64,000 nucleotides of DNA from JANQHS01 sp965267505 (GTDB lineage Bacteria; Bacteroidota; Bacteroidia; Cytophagales; CCMP332): assembly GCA_965267505.1 (NCBI GenBank), contig OZ254081.1, forward strand, positions 1,984,001-2,048,000. Reading direction: 5' to 3'. This document shows, piece after piece, positions 18,940 through 27,701 of this stretch. The notes beneath the pieces were generated by a model. That model saw only the letters and a program-made list of their open reading frames with translations, made no database searches and was not told the origin of the DNA. The translations under genes were made by a program, and so were the position numbers. How positions within the stretch are numbered: position 1 is the first letter of the stretch; every line of letters starts with the position of its first letter.

Positions 18940-19823
18940 AATCCAACCGGGATTATGGACAAAATACCAAAAGCCAAAACCAATTTGGAATAAAAACTAA
19001 GCCTTTTGTACTCAGATTTCGTATCCGCTTTTTGAAGTCTGAAAAGGAGGTAAAGAATCATGATCGAGATTGCTCCAAACAATACCCAGAAATTAATCTC
19101 GTCCAAATAAAAGCTAAAGGATAAAAGGCTAATGATACAAAGCAGCCCTACTGCAATGATTATCTTCTTGGTGGCTCGGACCCCGTATTTCAAAGGAAGA
19201 GTTTGGTATTGTTCCTTTTCATCTCCTGGAATATCCTCCACGTCCTTTATGATCTCCCTTAAAAGCATTACCAGGAAGGTTATGCCACCATACCAAAAAA
19301 CCAAATCCTGATTTTTTGGAAATACCAGCCCCAGAAGGGCTATGCTAACCAGGGAAAGGAAAGAAATGGTAAGATTCCCTATCAGGGGTAATTTTTTAAG
19401 TCTTATGGTATAATACCAAAGCAAGACCGCGGAAAGGGAATTGACCATAAACACAGCTGGTGAGATCAGTATTCCACATAGTAAGCCAAGGAAAGTAAAA
19501 GACCAGTAAATGATCAGGCTTATCTTTTTTGAGATCTTATCACCTATGATAACCTTATGGGGTTTATTGACAATATCGGTTTTGATATCATGATAATCAT
19601 TAATCAGGTAGCCTCCTGAAGCGATCAACCCTGTCCCCAAAACGATCAGGAGGAATGCCATGAATTGATCACGGCCAGGATCATAGACCTCCCCTTCGAA
19701 GATCAAAAAGTAAAATACCAGGATCTGTCCACAGGCCAATAACATGAGATTGGAGAAGCGGATTGATCTAAGAAGGTAGCCTATAAATGGAATTGGATTC
19801 AAACGCCTGTCTTGTAGTTTCAA
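18936..19823 (-). CDS. UbiA-family prenyltransferase
   Basis: A 295-residue polytopic membrane protein with both aspartate-rich motifs of the UbiA superfamily: N75-D76 with D79/D83 (NDYHDIKTD) and the second DVEDIPGDEKEQ. It attaches a prenyl chain to an acceptor in the membrane. The motif context (NKPHKVIIG) resembles the geranylgeranylglycerol-phosphate/(S)-3-O-type and protoheme-like UbiA proteins common in Bacteroidota, but the substrate cannot be assigned. It is distinct from the second UbiA at 29670. TTG 19823 is the only suitable start. It overlaps purN. Confidence 0.85.
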   Translation of the reverse strand: MKLQDRRLNPIPFIGYLLRSIRFSNLMLLACGQILVFYFLIFEGEVYDPGRDQFMAFLLIVLGTGLIASGGYLINDYHDIKTDIVNKPHKVIIGDKISKKISLIIYWSFTFLGLLCGILISPAVFMVNSLSAVLLWYYTIRLKKLPLIGNLTISFLSLVSIALLGLVFPKNQDLVFWYGGITFLVMLLREIIKDVEDIPGDEKEQYQTLPLKYGVRATKKIIIAVGLLCIISLLSFSFYLDEINFWVLFGAISIMILYLLFRLQKADTKSEYKRLSFYSKLVLAFGILSIIPVGL

Positions 19824-19928
19824 AATAACTCATTCTAATCCTTTGTTTTTAGCCAGGATGGAATTGGGGCAAAAAGGGAAAAGTTTTTCTAGAAAAATCC
19901 AAGTTTTTGCCTCCATCCCAGCGCAAGG

Positions 19929-20028
19929 TTAAGTCAGGATTAACTGGGTTAATCCAAGATTAACAGCAACTAAAATCAAGAAAGATCTAATAACAGAATC
20001 GTAACAATATTCATGTCAACAGTTAACG
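19929..20028. promoter_or_regulatory. Operator-like array of TTAAC repeats upstream of the lipoprotein gene
   Basis: In the 251-base gap before the lipoprotein gene, TTAA(C/G/T) hexamers begin at 19929, 19940, 19949 and 19960, and TAACA-type copies at 19990, 20001 and 20023; most steps are 11 bases or a multiple. Within the array 19937-19955 is a perfect inverted repeat, GGATTAAC-TGG-GTTAATCC. This layout fits binding by an OmpR/PhoB-type response regulator dimer. The TonB receptor gene downstream has a similar array. Confidence 0.5.
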
Positions 20029-20074
20029 GTAGAACCGAATTTTTGCAACATAAATTTTTGAAAAAATTAATTCC

Positions 20075-21364
20075 ATGAAGAAGATCAATTTACTACTGTG
20101 TGGTGTGCTTCTGAGCTCTTCCCTGATTTTTACAGGTTGTAATGACGATGATGACCCCGTTACAAACCCCTCGAACGAGAGGAGAATAACAGCTAATATT
20201 ACTTCAAACACTACCTGGAACAAAAGTAAGGTGGTTATCCTGACTCAAAGGATCGCTGTTGAAGCTGGTGCTACTCTAACAATAGAAGCGGGAACTATTA
20301 TTAAAGGCGAAGCTGGATCCGGAGCTAATGCTGCTGCTTTGGTTATTGCACAAGGCGCAACCATCAATGCTGAAGGAACTGCAACAGAGCCTATCATCTT
20401 CACTTCAATAGCTGACGAGATTTCACCTGATGACATTGCCAATGGTGATTTTGCTTCGCCTAACCTTGATGCAAACCTAAATGGCCTTTGGGGTGGTGTA
20501 TTGATCCTTGGTAACGCTCCTATCTCTGTAAAGAGTAACGCGGATTTCGAGCAGATTGAAGGTATTCCACCTTCAGATCCTAACGGAAGATATGGTGGAA
20601 CTGATGCAGCTGATAATTCAGGAATATTCAAATATGTTTCTATCCGTCACGGCGGATCTAACATTGGAGAAGGGAACGAGATCAACGGGCTTACGCTTGG
20701 TGGTGTAGGCACGGGAACTCAGATCTCTCATGTTGAGATCGTAGCAAACCAGGACGATGGAATCGAATGTTTCGGTGGAACTGTAGATGCCAGCAACATC
20801 CTTGTATGGAATGTCGGCGATGACCAGTTCGACATGGACCAGGCTTATTCCGGTACTATCGACAACTTTATCGGTATTGCTGGGTCGGAGACTGATCATA
20901 TGATGGAGTTGGATGGCCCCGAAGGATCAAGGAATGGAGCATATACCCTTACAAATGGTTCCCTTAAACTATGGAACGATGGCGGGGTTGATGGTGGTGA
21001 ATACGCAGACTTAAGGTCAAATTGCCAGGCAAATTTGTCGAATATTTATCATTGGAATGGCTCTGAATCATCAGATTTTGAATTAGATAATAACGGGGTT
21101 GCCCAAAATTATCTTAATAGCCTAATCAACCTTTCAGATCTTCAATTTAACGTCTCTCATCTTACTGCAGGGAATCTTACGATTGGTGAGATCATTGTTG
21201 AAAAGGCTGATACGGATAATGGAGAAACAGTATTGGATGTATTTACTACAAAACCATTAGATGCTTCTAATACAGTTGTATCCGCTGCTTCGGTTGGTGC
21301 TGACAAATCAGCTTTTGCAGGATGGACCTGGGCTTCTGAGGCCGGTGAGCTGACGAATTTTTAG
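20075..21364 (+). CDS. Surface-type lipoprotein with predicted parallel beta-helix
   Basis: A 429-residue lipoprotein. The signal ends in FTGC, so Cys22 is lipidated, and it is followed directly by NDDDDP, an acidic patch like the lipoprotein export signal described in Bacteroidota, so surface exposure is likely. The body starts with GATLTIEAGTIIKGEAGSG, then repeats such as SIRHGG, GGVGTGTQISHVEI and NQDDGIECFGGTVDASNILV, typical of right-handed parallel beta-helices. This kind of protein is often found with TonB receptors, and here one follows 145 bases downstream. It probably binds or presents that receptor's ligand. The ligand is not known from sequence. Confidence 0.85.
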   Translation: MKKINLLLCGVLLSSSLIFTGCNDDDDPVTNPSNERRITANITSNTTWNKSKVVILTQRIAVEAGATLTIEAGTIIKGEAGSGANAAALVIAQGATINAEGTATEPIIFTSIADEISPDDIANGDFASPNLDANLNGLWGGVLILGNAPISVKSNADFEQIEGIPPSDPNGRYGGTDAADNSGIFKYVSIRHGGSNIGEGNEINGLTLGGVGTGTQISHVEIVANQDDGIECFGGTVDASNILVWNVGDDQFDMDQAYSGTIDNFIGIAGSETDHMMELDGPEGSRNGAYTLTNGSLKLWNDGGVDGGEYADLRSNCQANLSNIYHWNGSESSDFELDNNGVAQNYLNSLINLSDLQFNVSHLTAGNLTIGEIIVEKADTDNGETVLDVFTTKPLDASNTVVSAASVGADKSAFAGWTWASEAGELTNF

Positions 21365-21381
21365 GTCAAATTGAACTAACT

Positions 21382-21408
21382 CATGCCCGGGCTTTGTGTC
21401 CGGGCATG
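21382..21408 (+). terminator. Intergenic stem-loop between lipoprotein and TonB receptor genes
   Basis: A perfect 9-bp stem, CATGCCCGG (21382-21390) pairing with CCGGGCATG (21400-21408), with a 9-base loop. Only a weak TTAATAA run follows, so it may act as a partial terminator or an mRNA-stabilising end rather than a strong stop. Confidence 0.6.
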
Positions 21409-21429
21409 TTAATAAATGTGGAAGACAAA

Positions 21430-21457
21430 TTAACAATATGTTAATCAAGGGATTAAT
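21430..21457. promoter_or_regulatory. Operator-like TTAAC/T repeats upstream of TonB receptor gene
   Basis: TTAAC at 21430, TTAAT at 21441 and TTAAT at 21453 are 11 and 12 bases apart, and another TTAAT sits at 21409. ATTAAC-AATAT-GTTAAT is also a perfect inverted repeat. The last copy ends about 22 bases before a TAnnTTTG box. The same motif and phasing occur upstream of the partner lipoprotein gene. Confidence 0.5.
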
Positions 21458-21478
21458 ATCCAAGGGTGGTACCGACCC

Positions 21479-21486
21479 TAGCTTTG
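21479..21486 (+). promoter_or_regulatory. Candidate -7 promoter box for the TonB receptor gene
   Basis: TAGCTTTG matches TAnnTTTG exactly and is followed by CA, as in many Bacteroidota promoters. The start of transcription would be near 21493, 17 bases before the ATG at 21510. No TTG -33 box is evident; the upstream TTAAY repeats could substitute by recruiting an activator. Confidence 0.5.
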
Positions 21487-21509
21487 CATCCAAGATTTTG
21501 ATAACGAGG

Positions 21510-24416
21510 ATGAACAGGTTTTTAATCTTTACTTTTTTGGGAGTTTTCAGCTCCCTTCTTGCGTTTGGCCAAAAAGGAACCATTCGAGGTAAAGCCATAG
21601 ATGAGGCAACGGGAGAACCCATGTATGGAGTTACTGTTGTTATAACCGGAACAACTATTGGAGGCATTTCAGATTTCGATGGAAATTTTCAGATCCAGGT
21701 TGAACCGGGATCATATGAACTCCAAGCAAAATTTGTAAGCTTCACTACGATAACAATCACAGGGGTTGAGGTAAAGGCTGGAGAAGTAACTATTCTTGAT
21801 CAAATAAGAATGGCCGAGGATGTACAGGAGCTTCAAGAGGTGGTAGTAACCGCTGAAGTTATCAGATCTTCAGAAGAGGGCATCCAAACCATGAAAAGGA
21901 GATCCGCCAATGTAATGGATGGTATCTCTGCCGCCAGCTTCCGGAAAATAGGAGATTCTGATGCTGCTGGAGCTATGAAAAGGGTTACAGGTGTTTCGGT
22001 TCAGGGTGGTAAATATGTCTACGTTCGAGGTTTAGGTGATCGCTATACCAAGACCACCTTAAATGGAATGGATGTCCCAGGTCTTGATCCGGATAGAAAT
22101 ACCATTCAGATGGATATTTTCCCCACCAATGTCATCGAGAACATCATGGTTTCCAAGTCATTCACCTCAAATCTTCCTGCCGATTTCACGGGAGGGGTGG
22201 TAAATATTGAGACCCAGGATTTTCCATTGGAAAAATCGATGAAAGCTTCCTTCGGGATCGGATACAACCCAGCAATGCATTTCAATGATCAGTATTTGGA
22301 CTATGAAGGTGGAAAAACTGATTTCCTTGGATTTGACGATGGAACCAGAAGCATGCCAACAGATAGGAGAACTGACATTCCTCAATTTCCGGATGCTCTT
22401 TCTGATCAGGGGACCCCTGGAAGTCCTGGAGGACCAAAATACCAGGAGTACCAATCTCATCTAAGAGGATTTAATAAAACCATGGGAGCTGATCGCACCA
22501 GAAGTTTTATGGATTACAATTTTGGTTTTTCAATAGGGGATCAGAAAACCGATGAAGAGAAAGGAAAGACCACTGGATATAATTTTTCCTTTACGTATAG
22601 AAATGAAACCAAATTTTATCAGGATGCTGAATTTAACCTTTATGGAAAAGACCAAACCAATCCTGAGATCTACGAATTAACTCCGTTGAATCTTTCCAAA
22701 GGTGATTTAGGTGAAAACAACGTTCTCTGGGGAGCGATGCTCGGATATACGGTCAAGAAGGGAAGATCGAAATACAAGGCGAACATCCTTCATCTTCAAA
22801 ACGGAGAATCCAAATCAGGTGAATTTGACTTTGTATCAACAGATCTTGGTACAAATTTTACGGCGGACCAATACAATCTTGAATATGGACAAAGGAGTTT
22901 AAGCAACCTCTTAATTAATGGATCACACCACAATGAGGATGGAAGATGGTCAATTGATTGGAAAGTGGCTCCAACCGTTTCCATTATCAAGGATCCGGAT
23001 ATCAGATTCATGAGATTCAGAACTGATGTTCCTAATTATCCTGTGGGAACAGAGGTAGGACTTCCGGAAAGAATTTGGAGAAATCTCTTTGAATACAATG
23101 TTTCAGGAAAGGTTGATGTAACTAGGGAGCATCTTGCTTTGGGAAGTAAAGCTAAATTCAGATTTGGTGGGCTTTACACCTTCAAGGAGAGGGATTATGA
23201 GATCCAGAGCTTTCAATTCTCTGTTGGAAACACAAAATTCAATGGGGACCCCAATGAGCTATTGCTTGATTCAAACCTTTATTCCAACTCCAATATTAAT
23301 GGAGTTCGTCATAACCCAACCTTTATTCCGACCAACCCAAATAAGTTCAATTCAAATGTGAATAATGTAGGGATTTATGTGTCTGAGGAATTCAATCTGA
23401 ATTCAAGGTTGAAAACCATAGTAGGGCTAAGAGGAGAGATGTACGTCCAGAGATATACCGGACAAAATCAAACCGGCACGAGAGTATTGAATAATGACAA
23501 GGTTTTGGAAGATATGAATCTTTTTCCCACAGTAAATATGATCTATGCCTTGACTGAGAAACAAAACCTGAGGTTTTCTTATTCAAGGACCATAGCCCGT
23601 CCTTCATTCAAGGAAATGTCTTATGCTGAGATCCTGGATCCAATCACCGGGAGAACATTTATTGGCGGACTATTTGAGGATTCTGATCCTTCAACTGGCA
23701 ATTTGGTTTGGGATGGAAATCTTAGATCAACCAATATTAACAACCTGGACCTAAGGTGGGAAGTATTTGGAAAAAGAGCTCAGACCTTTGCCATTAGTGC
23801 TTTCTACAAGACATTTGAGAATCCAATCGAGATCGTTCAGTTTGTTCAGGACCCTAATAGCTTCCAGCCAAGGAATGTAGGGAATGCAACGGTAATCGGA
23901 GCTGAGGTTGAATTCCGTCAAAGCCTTCAACCGATCACGGCTTCCTTAAGGAATATCTTCTTAAGTGGTAATGTTACAGTCAACCAAAGTCAGATAAAAA
24001 TGTCTGAATCTGAATTTAATTCCAGAAAACTTAGCGCAAGGGCAGGAGAGGAAGTAAAGGATACAAGACCTATGGCTGGACAAGCTCCCTATATAATAAA
24101 CGCAGGTTTAGGCTACCAAACAGACGCTCAGGATTTTGATGCAGGGATATTTTACAATGTTCAGGGAGAAACTCTGGTATTTGTAGGATTTGCAAACAGA
24201 ACGGATGTATATGCTGTTCCTTTTCACAGTTTGAATTTCACAGCGAACTATCGTTTTGGTCAGGATGACAGATTAGCACTTAGCTTCAAGGCGAATAATA
24301 TACTTGATGACCTAAGGGAGCAGATCCATAAGAATTATAACGCTCAAGACCAGATCTTTAGCAGGTTAAGACCGGCTACTGCATTTAGTCTGAAATTTGG
24401 TTATTCATTCTTTTAA
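21510..24416 (+). CDS. TonB-dependent outer-membrane receptor
   Basis: A 968-residue outer-membrane transporter energised by TonB. After a signal peptide (MNRFLIFTFLGVFSSLLAFGQ) comes a carboxypeptidase D regulatory-like beta-sandwich (about 22-105), then the plug domain with YVYVRGLGDRYTKTTLNGM and DFTGGVVNIETQDFP, and a 22-strand barrel ending in the aromatic LKFGYSFF. An in-frame start 38 codons upstream would give a non-signal leader, so ATG 21510 is preferred. It is not a SusC (no SusD neighbour); the partner is the beta-helix lipoprotein upstream. The substrate is unknown. Confidence 0.93.
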   Translation: MNRFLIFTFLGVFSSLLAFGQKGTIRGKAIDEATGEPMYGVTVVITGTTIGGISDFDGNFQIQVEPGSYELQAKFVSFTTITITGVEVKAGEVTILDQIRMAEDVQELQEVVVTAEVIRSSEEGIQTMKRRSANVMDGISAASFRKIGDSDAAGAMKRVTGVSVQGGKYVYVRGLGDRYTKTTLNGMDVPGLDPDRNTIQMDIFPTNVIENIMVSKSFTSNLPADFTGGVVNIETQDFPLEKSMKASFGIGYNPAMHFNDQYLDYEGGKTDFLGFDDGTRSMPTDRRTDIPQFPDALSDQGTPGSPGGPKYQEYQSHLRGFNKTMGADRTRSFMDYNFGFSIGDQKTDEEKGKTTGYNFSFTYRNETKFYQDAEFNLYGKDQTNPEIYELTPLNLSKGDLGENNVLWGAMLGYTVKKGRSKYKANILHLQNGESKSGEFDFVSTDLGTNFTADQYNLEYGQRSLSNLLINGSHHNEDGRWSIDWKVAPTVSIIKDPDIRFMRFRTDVPNYPVGTEVGLPERIWRNLFEYNVSGKVDVTREHLALGSKAKFRFGGLYTFKERDYEIQSFQFSVGNTKFNGDPNELLLDSNLYSNSNINGVRHNPTFIPTNPNKFNSNVNNVGIYVSEEFNLNSRLKTIVGLRGEMYVQRYTGQNQTGTRVLNNDKVLEDMNLFPTVNMIYALTEKQNLRFSYSRTIARPSFKEMSYAEILDPITGRTFIGGLFEDSDPSTGNLVWDGNLRSTNINNLDLRWEVFGKRAQTFAISAFYKTFENPIEIVQFVQDPNSFQPRNVGNATVIGAEVEFRQSLQPITASLRNIFLSGNVTVNQSQIKMSESEFNSRKLSARAGEEVKDTRPMAGQAPYIINAGLGYQTDAQDFDAGIFYNVQGETLVFVGFANRTDVYAVPFHSLNFTANYRFGQDDRLALSFKANNILDDLREQIHKNYNAQDQIFSRLRPATAFSLKFGYSFF

Positions 24417-24424
24417 AAAGAATT

Positions 24425-24446
24425 GCCCCGAAAGGGGCTTTTTTTT
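24425..24446 (+). terminator. Rho-independent terminator after the TonB receptor gene
   Basis: GCCCC-GAAA-GGGGC stem with a GAAA tetraloop followed by eight T's, nine bases after the receptor stop codon. It separates the receptor from the GIN-domain gene. Confidence 0.9.
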
Positions 24447-24488
24447 GCAACCTTTTCTTTTGGTTCTTGTCTTTGTAAAAAAAAGTTC

Positions 24489-25217
24489 ATGAAAAGCTAT
24501 TCAAAATCAATTATCCTGCTGGTGGCCTTTTTGACCACGGCAGTGATGGTCCAGGCTCAGACCAAGGTTAAGGGTTCCGGGGAGGTCAAATCCGAGACAA
24601 GAAAACTTGATTCATTCAAGGAAATGAGAGTAGGGGGTGCTTACGATGTAGTAATTAAAAAGGGATCTTCTAACTCCGTGCTAGTTGAGGCAGATGACAA
24701 TATCATTAATCTTATTGAAACAAAGGTATCAGGTGATGTTTTGAAAGTCAGGACCAAATCTGGTTACAATATTCAGAATAGCACCAAGATGCGTCTGGAG
24801 GTAACCTATGTAGAACTTACAAATCTTGATGTAAGTGGTGCTTGTAACCTTAGAGCTGAAGGTGTTGTTGAGTCTGACGATTTTACGGTAGAATTATCTG
24901 GGGCAGGGAAGATTGAAATGGAAGCTAAGACCAAGAGATTTTCAGCGGATGTATCCGGAGCAGGGACTATGAAAATCTCTGGATTTACGAGCAATTTGAA
25001 TGTTGATTTAAGCGGGGCATCTTCTTTCAAAGGATATGACTTTGAAGCTGAAAATGTAAATGTTCATGCAAGTGGTGCATCATCGGCAAGAGTGAATTGT
25101 ACCAATAAAGTGGAGGCACATGGAAGTGGAGCTTCGTCAATCAGATATAAAGGAAAACCCAAGGAAAAGGATGCCCATAAATCGGGGGCTTCTTCGGTTG
25201 AGGGAATAGACGATTAG
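24489..25217 (+). CDS. Exported GIN-domain (DUF2807) protein with SGA repeats
   Basis: A 242-residue exported protein: signal peptide MKSYSKSIILLVAFLTTAVM...QAQ, then a head domain with the pattern GAYDVVIKKGSSNSVLVEAD and IETKVSGDVLKVRT, which is the putative auto-transporter adhesin head GIN domain (DUF2807). From about residue 110 a short beta-strand unit recurs seven times with the core V/L-SGA or SGASS (VSGAC, LSGAG, VSGAG, LSGAS, ASGASS, GSGASS, KSGASS), which suggests a beta-helix or solenoid. Function in this family is unknown. It stands alone between two terminators. Confidence 0.85.
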   Translation: MKSYSKSIILLVAFLTTAVMVQAQTKVKGSGEVKSETRKLDSFKEMRVGGAYDVVIKKGSSNSVLVEADDNIINLIETKVSGDVLKVRTKSGYNIQNSTKMRLEVTYVELTNLDVSGACNLRAEGVVESDDFTVELSGAGKIEMEAKTKRFSADVSGAGTMKISGFTSNLNVDLSGASSFKGYDFEAENVNVHASGASSARVNCTNKVEAHGSGASSIRYKGKPKEKDAHKSGASSVEGIDD

Positions 25218-25229
25218 TGTCTTGGTTTG

Positions 25230-25264
25230 ATCCCCTGGTTTTCGCGATCCAGGGGATTTTTTTT
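25230..25264 (+). terminator. Rho-independent terminator after the GIN-domain gene
   Basis: ATCCCCTGG (25230-25238) pairs perfectly with CCAGGGGAT (25249-25257) across a 10-base loop and is followed by a run of T's. Confidence 0.9.
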
Positions 25265-25340
25265 ACCCATTAACATGATTTTGCTCCGCTTAAACCAATA
25301 GCTTTCTTTGTTGGGCTAATCCTTGCTTCTTTCAGTATTG

Positions 25341-26381
25341 ATGAACAAGCAGAAGGCCTATTATCTGGTTCAACTCGGGGTGATCCTCTTTTGGGTGAGC
25401 CTGACGGTCGTGATAACCTACCTGGGCGGAGGTGTTCAGGCCAGGGCTATCATAGATGCATTCATCTATGTTCTTTTCTTCGTAGGACTTACTCATCTGT
25501 TTAGAGAAATAATAATCCGTAAGGATTTCTTTCAATATCCCATTTGGAAGCTTATCTCCATAGTCCTGAGTTGTTGTCTTGCCTTTGCCTTGCTTTTATA
25601 CCCGTTCAATTCGATGGTCTCTGTTGGACTGGGATTGTTGGAGTGGGCCAAGGTTTTTTCATTTCAAAATTTCATACTCCAGGTATTGGCCAATGGCATG
25701 TTGTTTCTGGGCTGGTCTCTTTTCTATTTCTCGTTTCATTTTTTCAGGAGCTATCAACAGAGCTTGAAATGGGAGGCCTACAAGATTGAATCTGAGCTCA
25801 ATCATTTAAAAAGCCAGTTAAACCCACACTTTCTTTTTAACTCTCTTAATTCAGTTAGAGCTCTCATAGATGAAGATCCGAAAAAGGCTAAAAATGCAAT
25901 TACCCAATTGAGTGGGTTGTTAAGGAAAGGATTGGAAACTGGAAAGCAGAAACTGATCCCTTTTTCTGAAGAGCTTGCCACAGTGAAAGATTATTTGGAG
26001 CTGGAAGCCATTCGGTATGAAGAAAGGCTTAGAGTGGAAATTGATTGCGATGAAAAAACTTTCGTTTGTAAGGTTCCTCCCCTATTAATTCAAACCTTGG
26101 TTGAAAACGGAATTAAACATGGGATCTCCAAACTGAAATCAGGGGGAGACATAGTGATTAGCTCAGGTCTAAAACCTAGTGGAGAACTGGAGATAACTAT
26201 TTCGAATTCAGGCTCCTTAAATCAGGCAAATAGAAATTTTCAGTCCTCAGGTTATGGATTACGAAATTCCAGGAAAAGGCTGGGATTGCTATTTGATGAC
26301 AAAGCCGTACTGGAGATCAAGAATGAAACGAATAATACAGTAAAAACAACATTGATAATTCCTCAAAAATCGATCTTATGA
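25341..26381 (+). CDS. LytS/YehU-type sensor histidine kinase
   Basis: A 346-residue membrane kinase. Four hydrophobic segments in the first 135 residues form the sensor; a short coiled stretch leads to the His_kinase domain with LNPHFLFNSLN (phospho-accepting His163) and a HATPase domain (LIQTLVENGIKHG N box, GYGLRNSRKRL G box). There is no periplasmic ligand domain, so the stimulus is probably sensed in the membrane. The ATG at 25341 is preferred over an upstream TTG. The stop overlaps the LytTR regulator gene as ATGA. Confidence 0.92.
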   Translation: MNKQKAYYLVQLGVILFWVSLTVVITYLGGGVQARAIIDAFIYVLFFVGLTHLFREIIIRKDFFQYPIWKLISIVLSCCLAFALLLYPFNSMVSVGLGLLEWAKVFSFQNFILQVLANGMLFLGWSLFYFSFHFFRSYQQSLKWEAYKIESELNHLKSQLNPHFLFNSLNSVRALIDEDPKKAKNAITQLSGLLRKGLETGKQKLIPFSEELATVKDYLELEAIRYEERLRVEIDCDEKTFVCKVPPLLIQTLVENGIKHGISKLKSGGDIVISSGLKPSGELEITISNSGSLNQANRNFQSSGYGLRNSRKRLGLLFDDKAVLEIKNETNNTVKTTLIIPQKSIL

Positions 26382-27103
26382 AAACTTTAATTGTAGATGA
26401 TGAAAGACTGGCAAGACAGGAATTGAAAAATCTTCTAAGCCAGGTCGATGATATAGAGATCATCGGAGAAGCAACCGAAGCAGATGAAGCTTTGGAACTT
26501 ATCGAAGAGAAAAAACCTGAACTGGTCTTTTTGGATATCCAAATGCCTGGAAAGGATGGATTTCAATTGCTTGAAGAGCTTACATTTTCTCCAAAGGTCG
26601 TTTTTGTTACTGCTTATGACGAATACGCCATAAAGGCATTCGAAGTCAATGCTCTTGATTACCTCGTTAAGCCTGTAAATACCGATCGATTAAAAGAGGC
26701 TGTACAAAAAGTCAAACAAAGCCTTGAATCAGAGGGAACGAAAGATTCAAAAGGCTCTTCGTCCAGCCTTACGGGGGAGGACCAGGTTTTCCTCAAGGAT
26801 GGAGATAAATGTTGGTTCGTGGCTTTAAAGGATATTCGAATGTTTGAGTCTGATGGAAACTATGTGAAGGTATATTTCCATAAGTTCCGACCCTTGATCC
26901 ATAAGTCTTTGAATGCATTGGAGGAAAAGCTGGACAAAAGAGAATTTTTCAGAGCCAGCAGAAAATACATTATCAACCTTCGCTGGGTTGAAAATATAGA
27001 GAGCTGGTTCAATGGTGGTTTGATGGTGACTTTGAAAGGCGGAGAGCGTTTGGAAATATCCAGACGTCAGGCTGTGAAGTTTAAAGAGATGATGAGTCTT
27101 TAG
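26378..27103 (+). CDS. LytTR-family response regulator
   Basis: A 241-residue cytoplasmic regulator: receiver domain (1-about 120) with phospho-acceptor Asp53 (VFLDIQMPG) and the conserved Thr and Lys (FVTAYDEYA, LVKP), followed by a LytTR DNA-binding domain (about 145-241, ESDGNYVKVYF, FFRASRKYIINL). It is translationally coupled to the kinase gene. Targets are unknown. The 3' end overlaps the convergent HAD gene by 23 bases. Confidence 0.94.
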   Translation: MKTLIVDDERLARQELKNLLSQVDDIEIIGEATEADEALELIEEKKPELVFLDIQMPGKDGFQLLEELTFSPKVVFVTAYDEYAIKAFEVNALDYLVKPVNTDRLKEAVQKVKQSLESEGTKDSKGSSSSLTGEDQVFLKDGDKCWFVALKDIRMFESDGNYVKVYFHKFRPLIHKSLNALEEKLDKREFFRASRKYIINLRWVENIESWFNGGLMVTLKGGERLEISRRQAVKFKEMMSL

Positions 27104-27698
27104 GGAAGTCTTTGTACCAGGTTTGGGTCCCCAACTCAAGCATTGGTATATCTCCTTTTGAATTCCCAAACACCAGGATCTCATCAAATTCCTTGAGGTT
27201 AACGACTTCTTTTATCCTTCTTACCTTTTCAACTCCCTGGCAGTTCTCTCCTTCGAATTTGCCGGTGAATCTCCCGTTTTTGAATTCCAATCTTGTTGAG
27301 ATGGAAGCAGCACCGATCAATTCTCCCAAAGGCTGAACCCATATTTCAGGAGAAGCGGAAACGATTAAACTGGTTCCCCCTGCATTATTGATCTCCCTTA
27401 ATTTGTCCAGAATGTAAGGACGAAGTTTTCCCTCCAAAACCTTTTCAGAAAAGGCTGTCCCAATCTCAAAAAGCTCTTTTTGTTTTCTTTTTCCGGTAAA
27501 TGACCTTAATATTTTTTCCTTGGCAGCAGTTGTACTTATGAAACCCGCTTTCCAAAAAACAAGAACTGGAATAGCCAGGATAGACCTGAAAATGAAATAA
27601 GCCCATGAATTTGAAGAAAACCAAAGAAATAACAGAAAGGAATCTCCTTTGATCAATGTGCCGTCAAGGTCGCTGATTATGAGACTTCTACTTCCCAA
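27081..27698 (-). CDS. HAD-family phosphatase, candidate prenyl-phosphoryl-pentose-5-phosphate phosphatase
   Basis: A 205-residue HAD-IB hydrolase: DLDGTL with Asp10/Asp12, the motif II serine in IVSASPE and motif IV GNSKGDIPML. It has a hydrophobic stretch (about 24-50) that may place it at the membrane. It is last in the UbiA-DprE1-DprE2 run, three bases after the DprE2-like stop, with a TTG start. In the mycobacterial route a phosphatase must remove the 5-phosphate from prenyl-phosphoryl-ribose-5-phosphate before DprE1 acts, and this HAD protein could do that in place of the PAP2-type enzyme. That is inferred from context. Confidence 0.78.
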   Translation of the reverse strand: MGSRSLIISDLDGTLIKGDSFLLFLWFSSNSWAYFIFRSILAIPVLVFWKAGFISTTAAKEKILRSFTGKRKQKELFEIGTAFSEKVLEGKLRPYILDKLREINNAGGTSLIVSASPEIWVQPLGELIGAASISTRLEFKNGRFTGKFEGENCQGVEKVRRIKEVVNLKEFDEILVFGNSKGDIPMLELGTQTWYKDFPKDSSSL

Positions 27699-27701
27699 TG
27701 A

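Noticed and set aside
20245..20899. Long reading frames on the minus strand opposite the lipoprotein gene
   Set aside because: They mirror codon bias of the plus-strand gene, which has a signal peptide, lipobox and beta-helix repeats; the opposite frames show no protein features.
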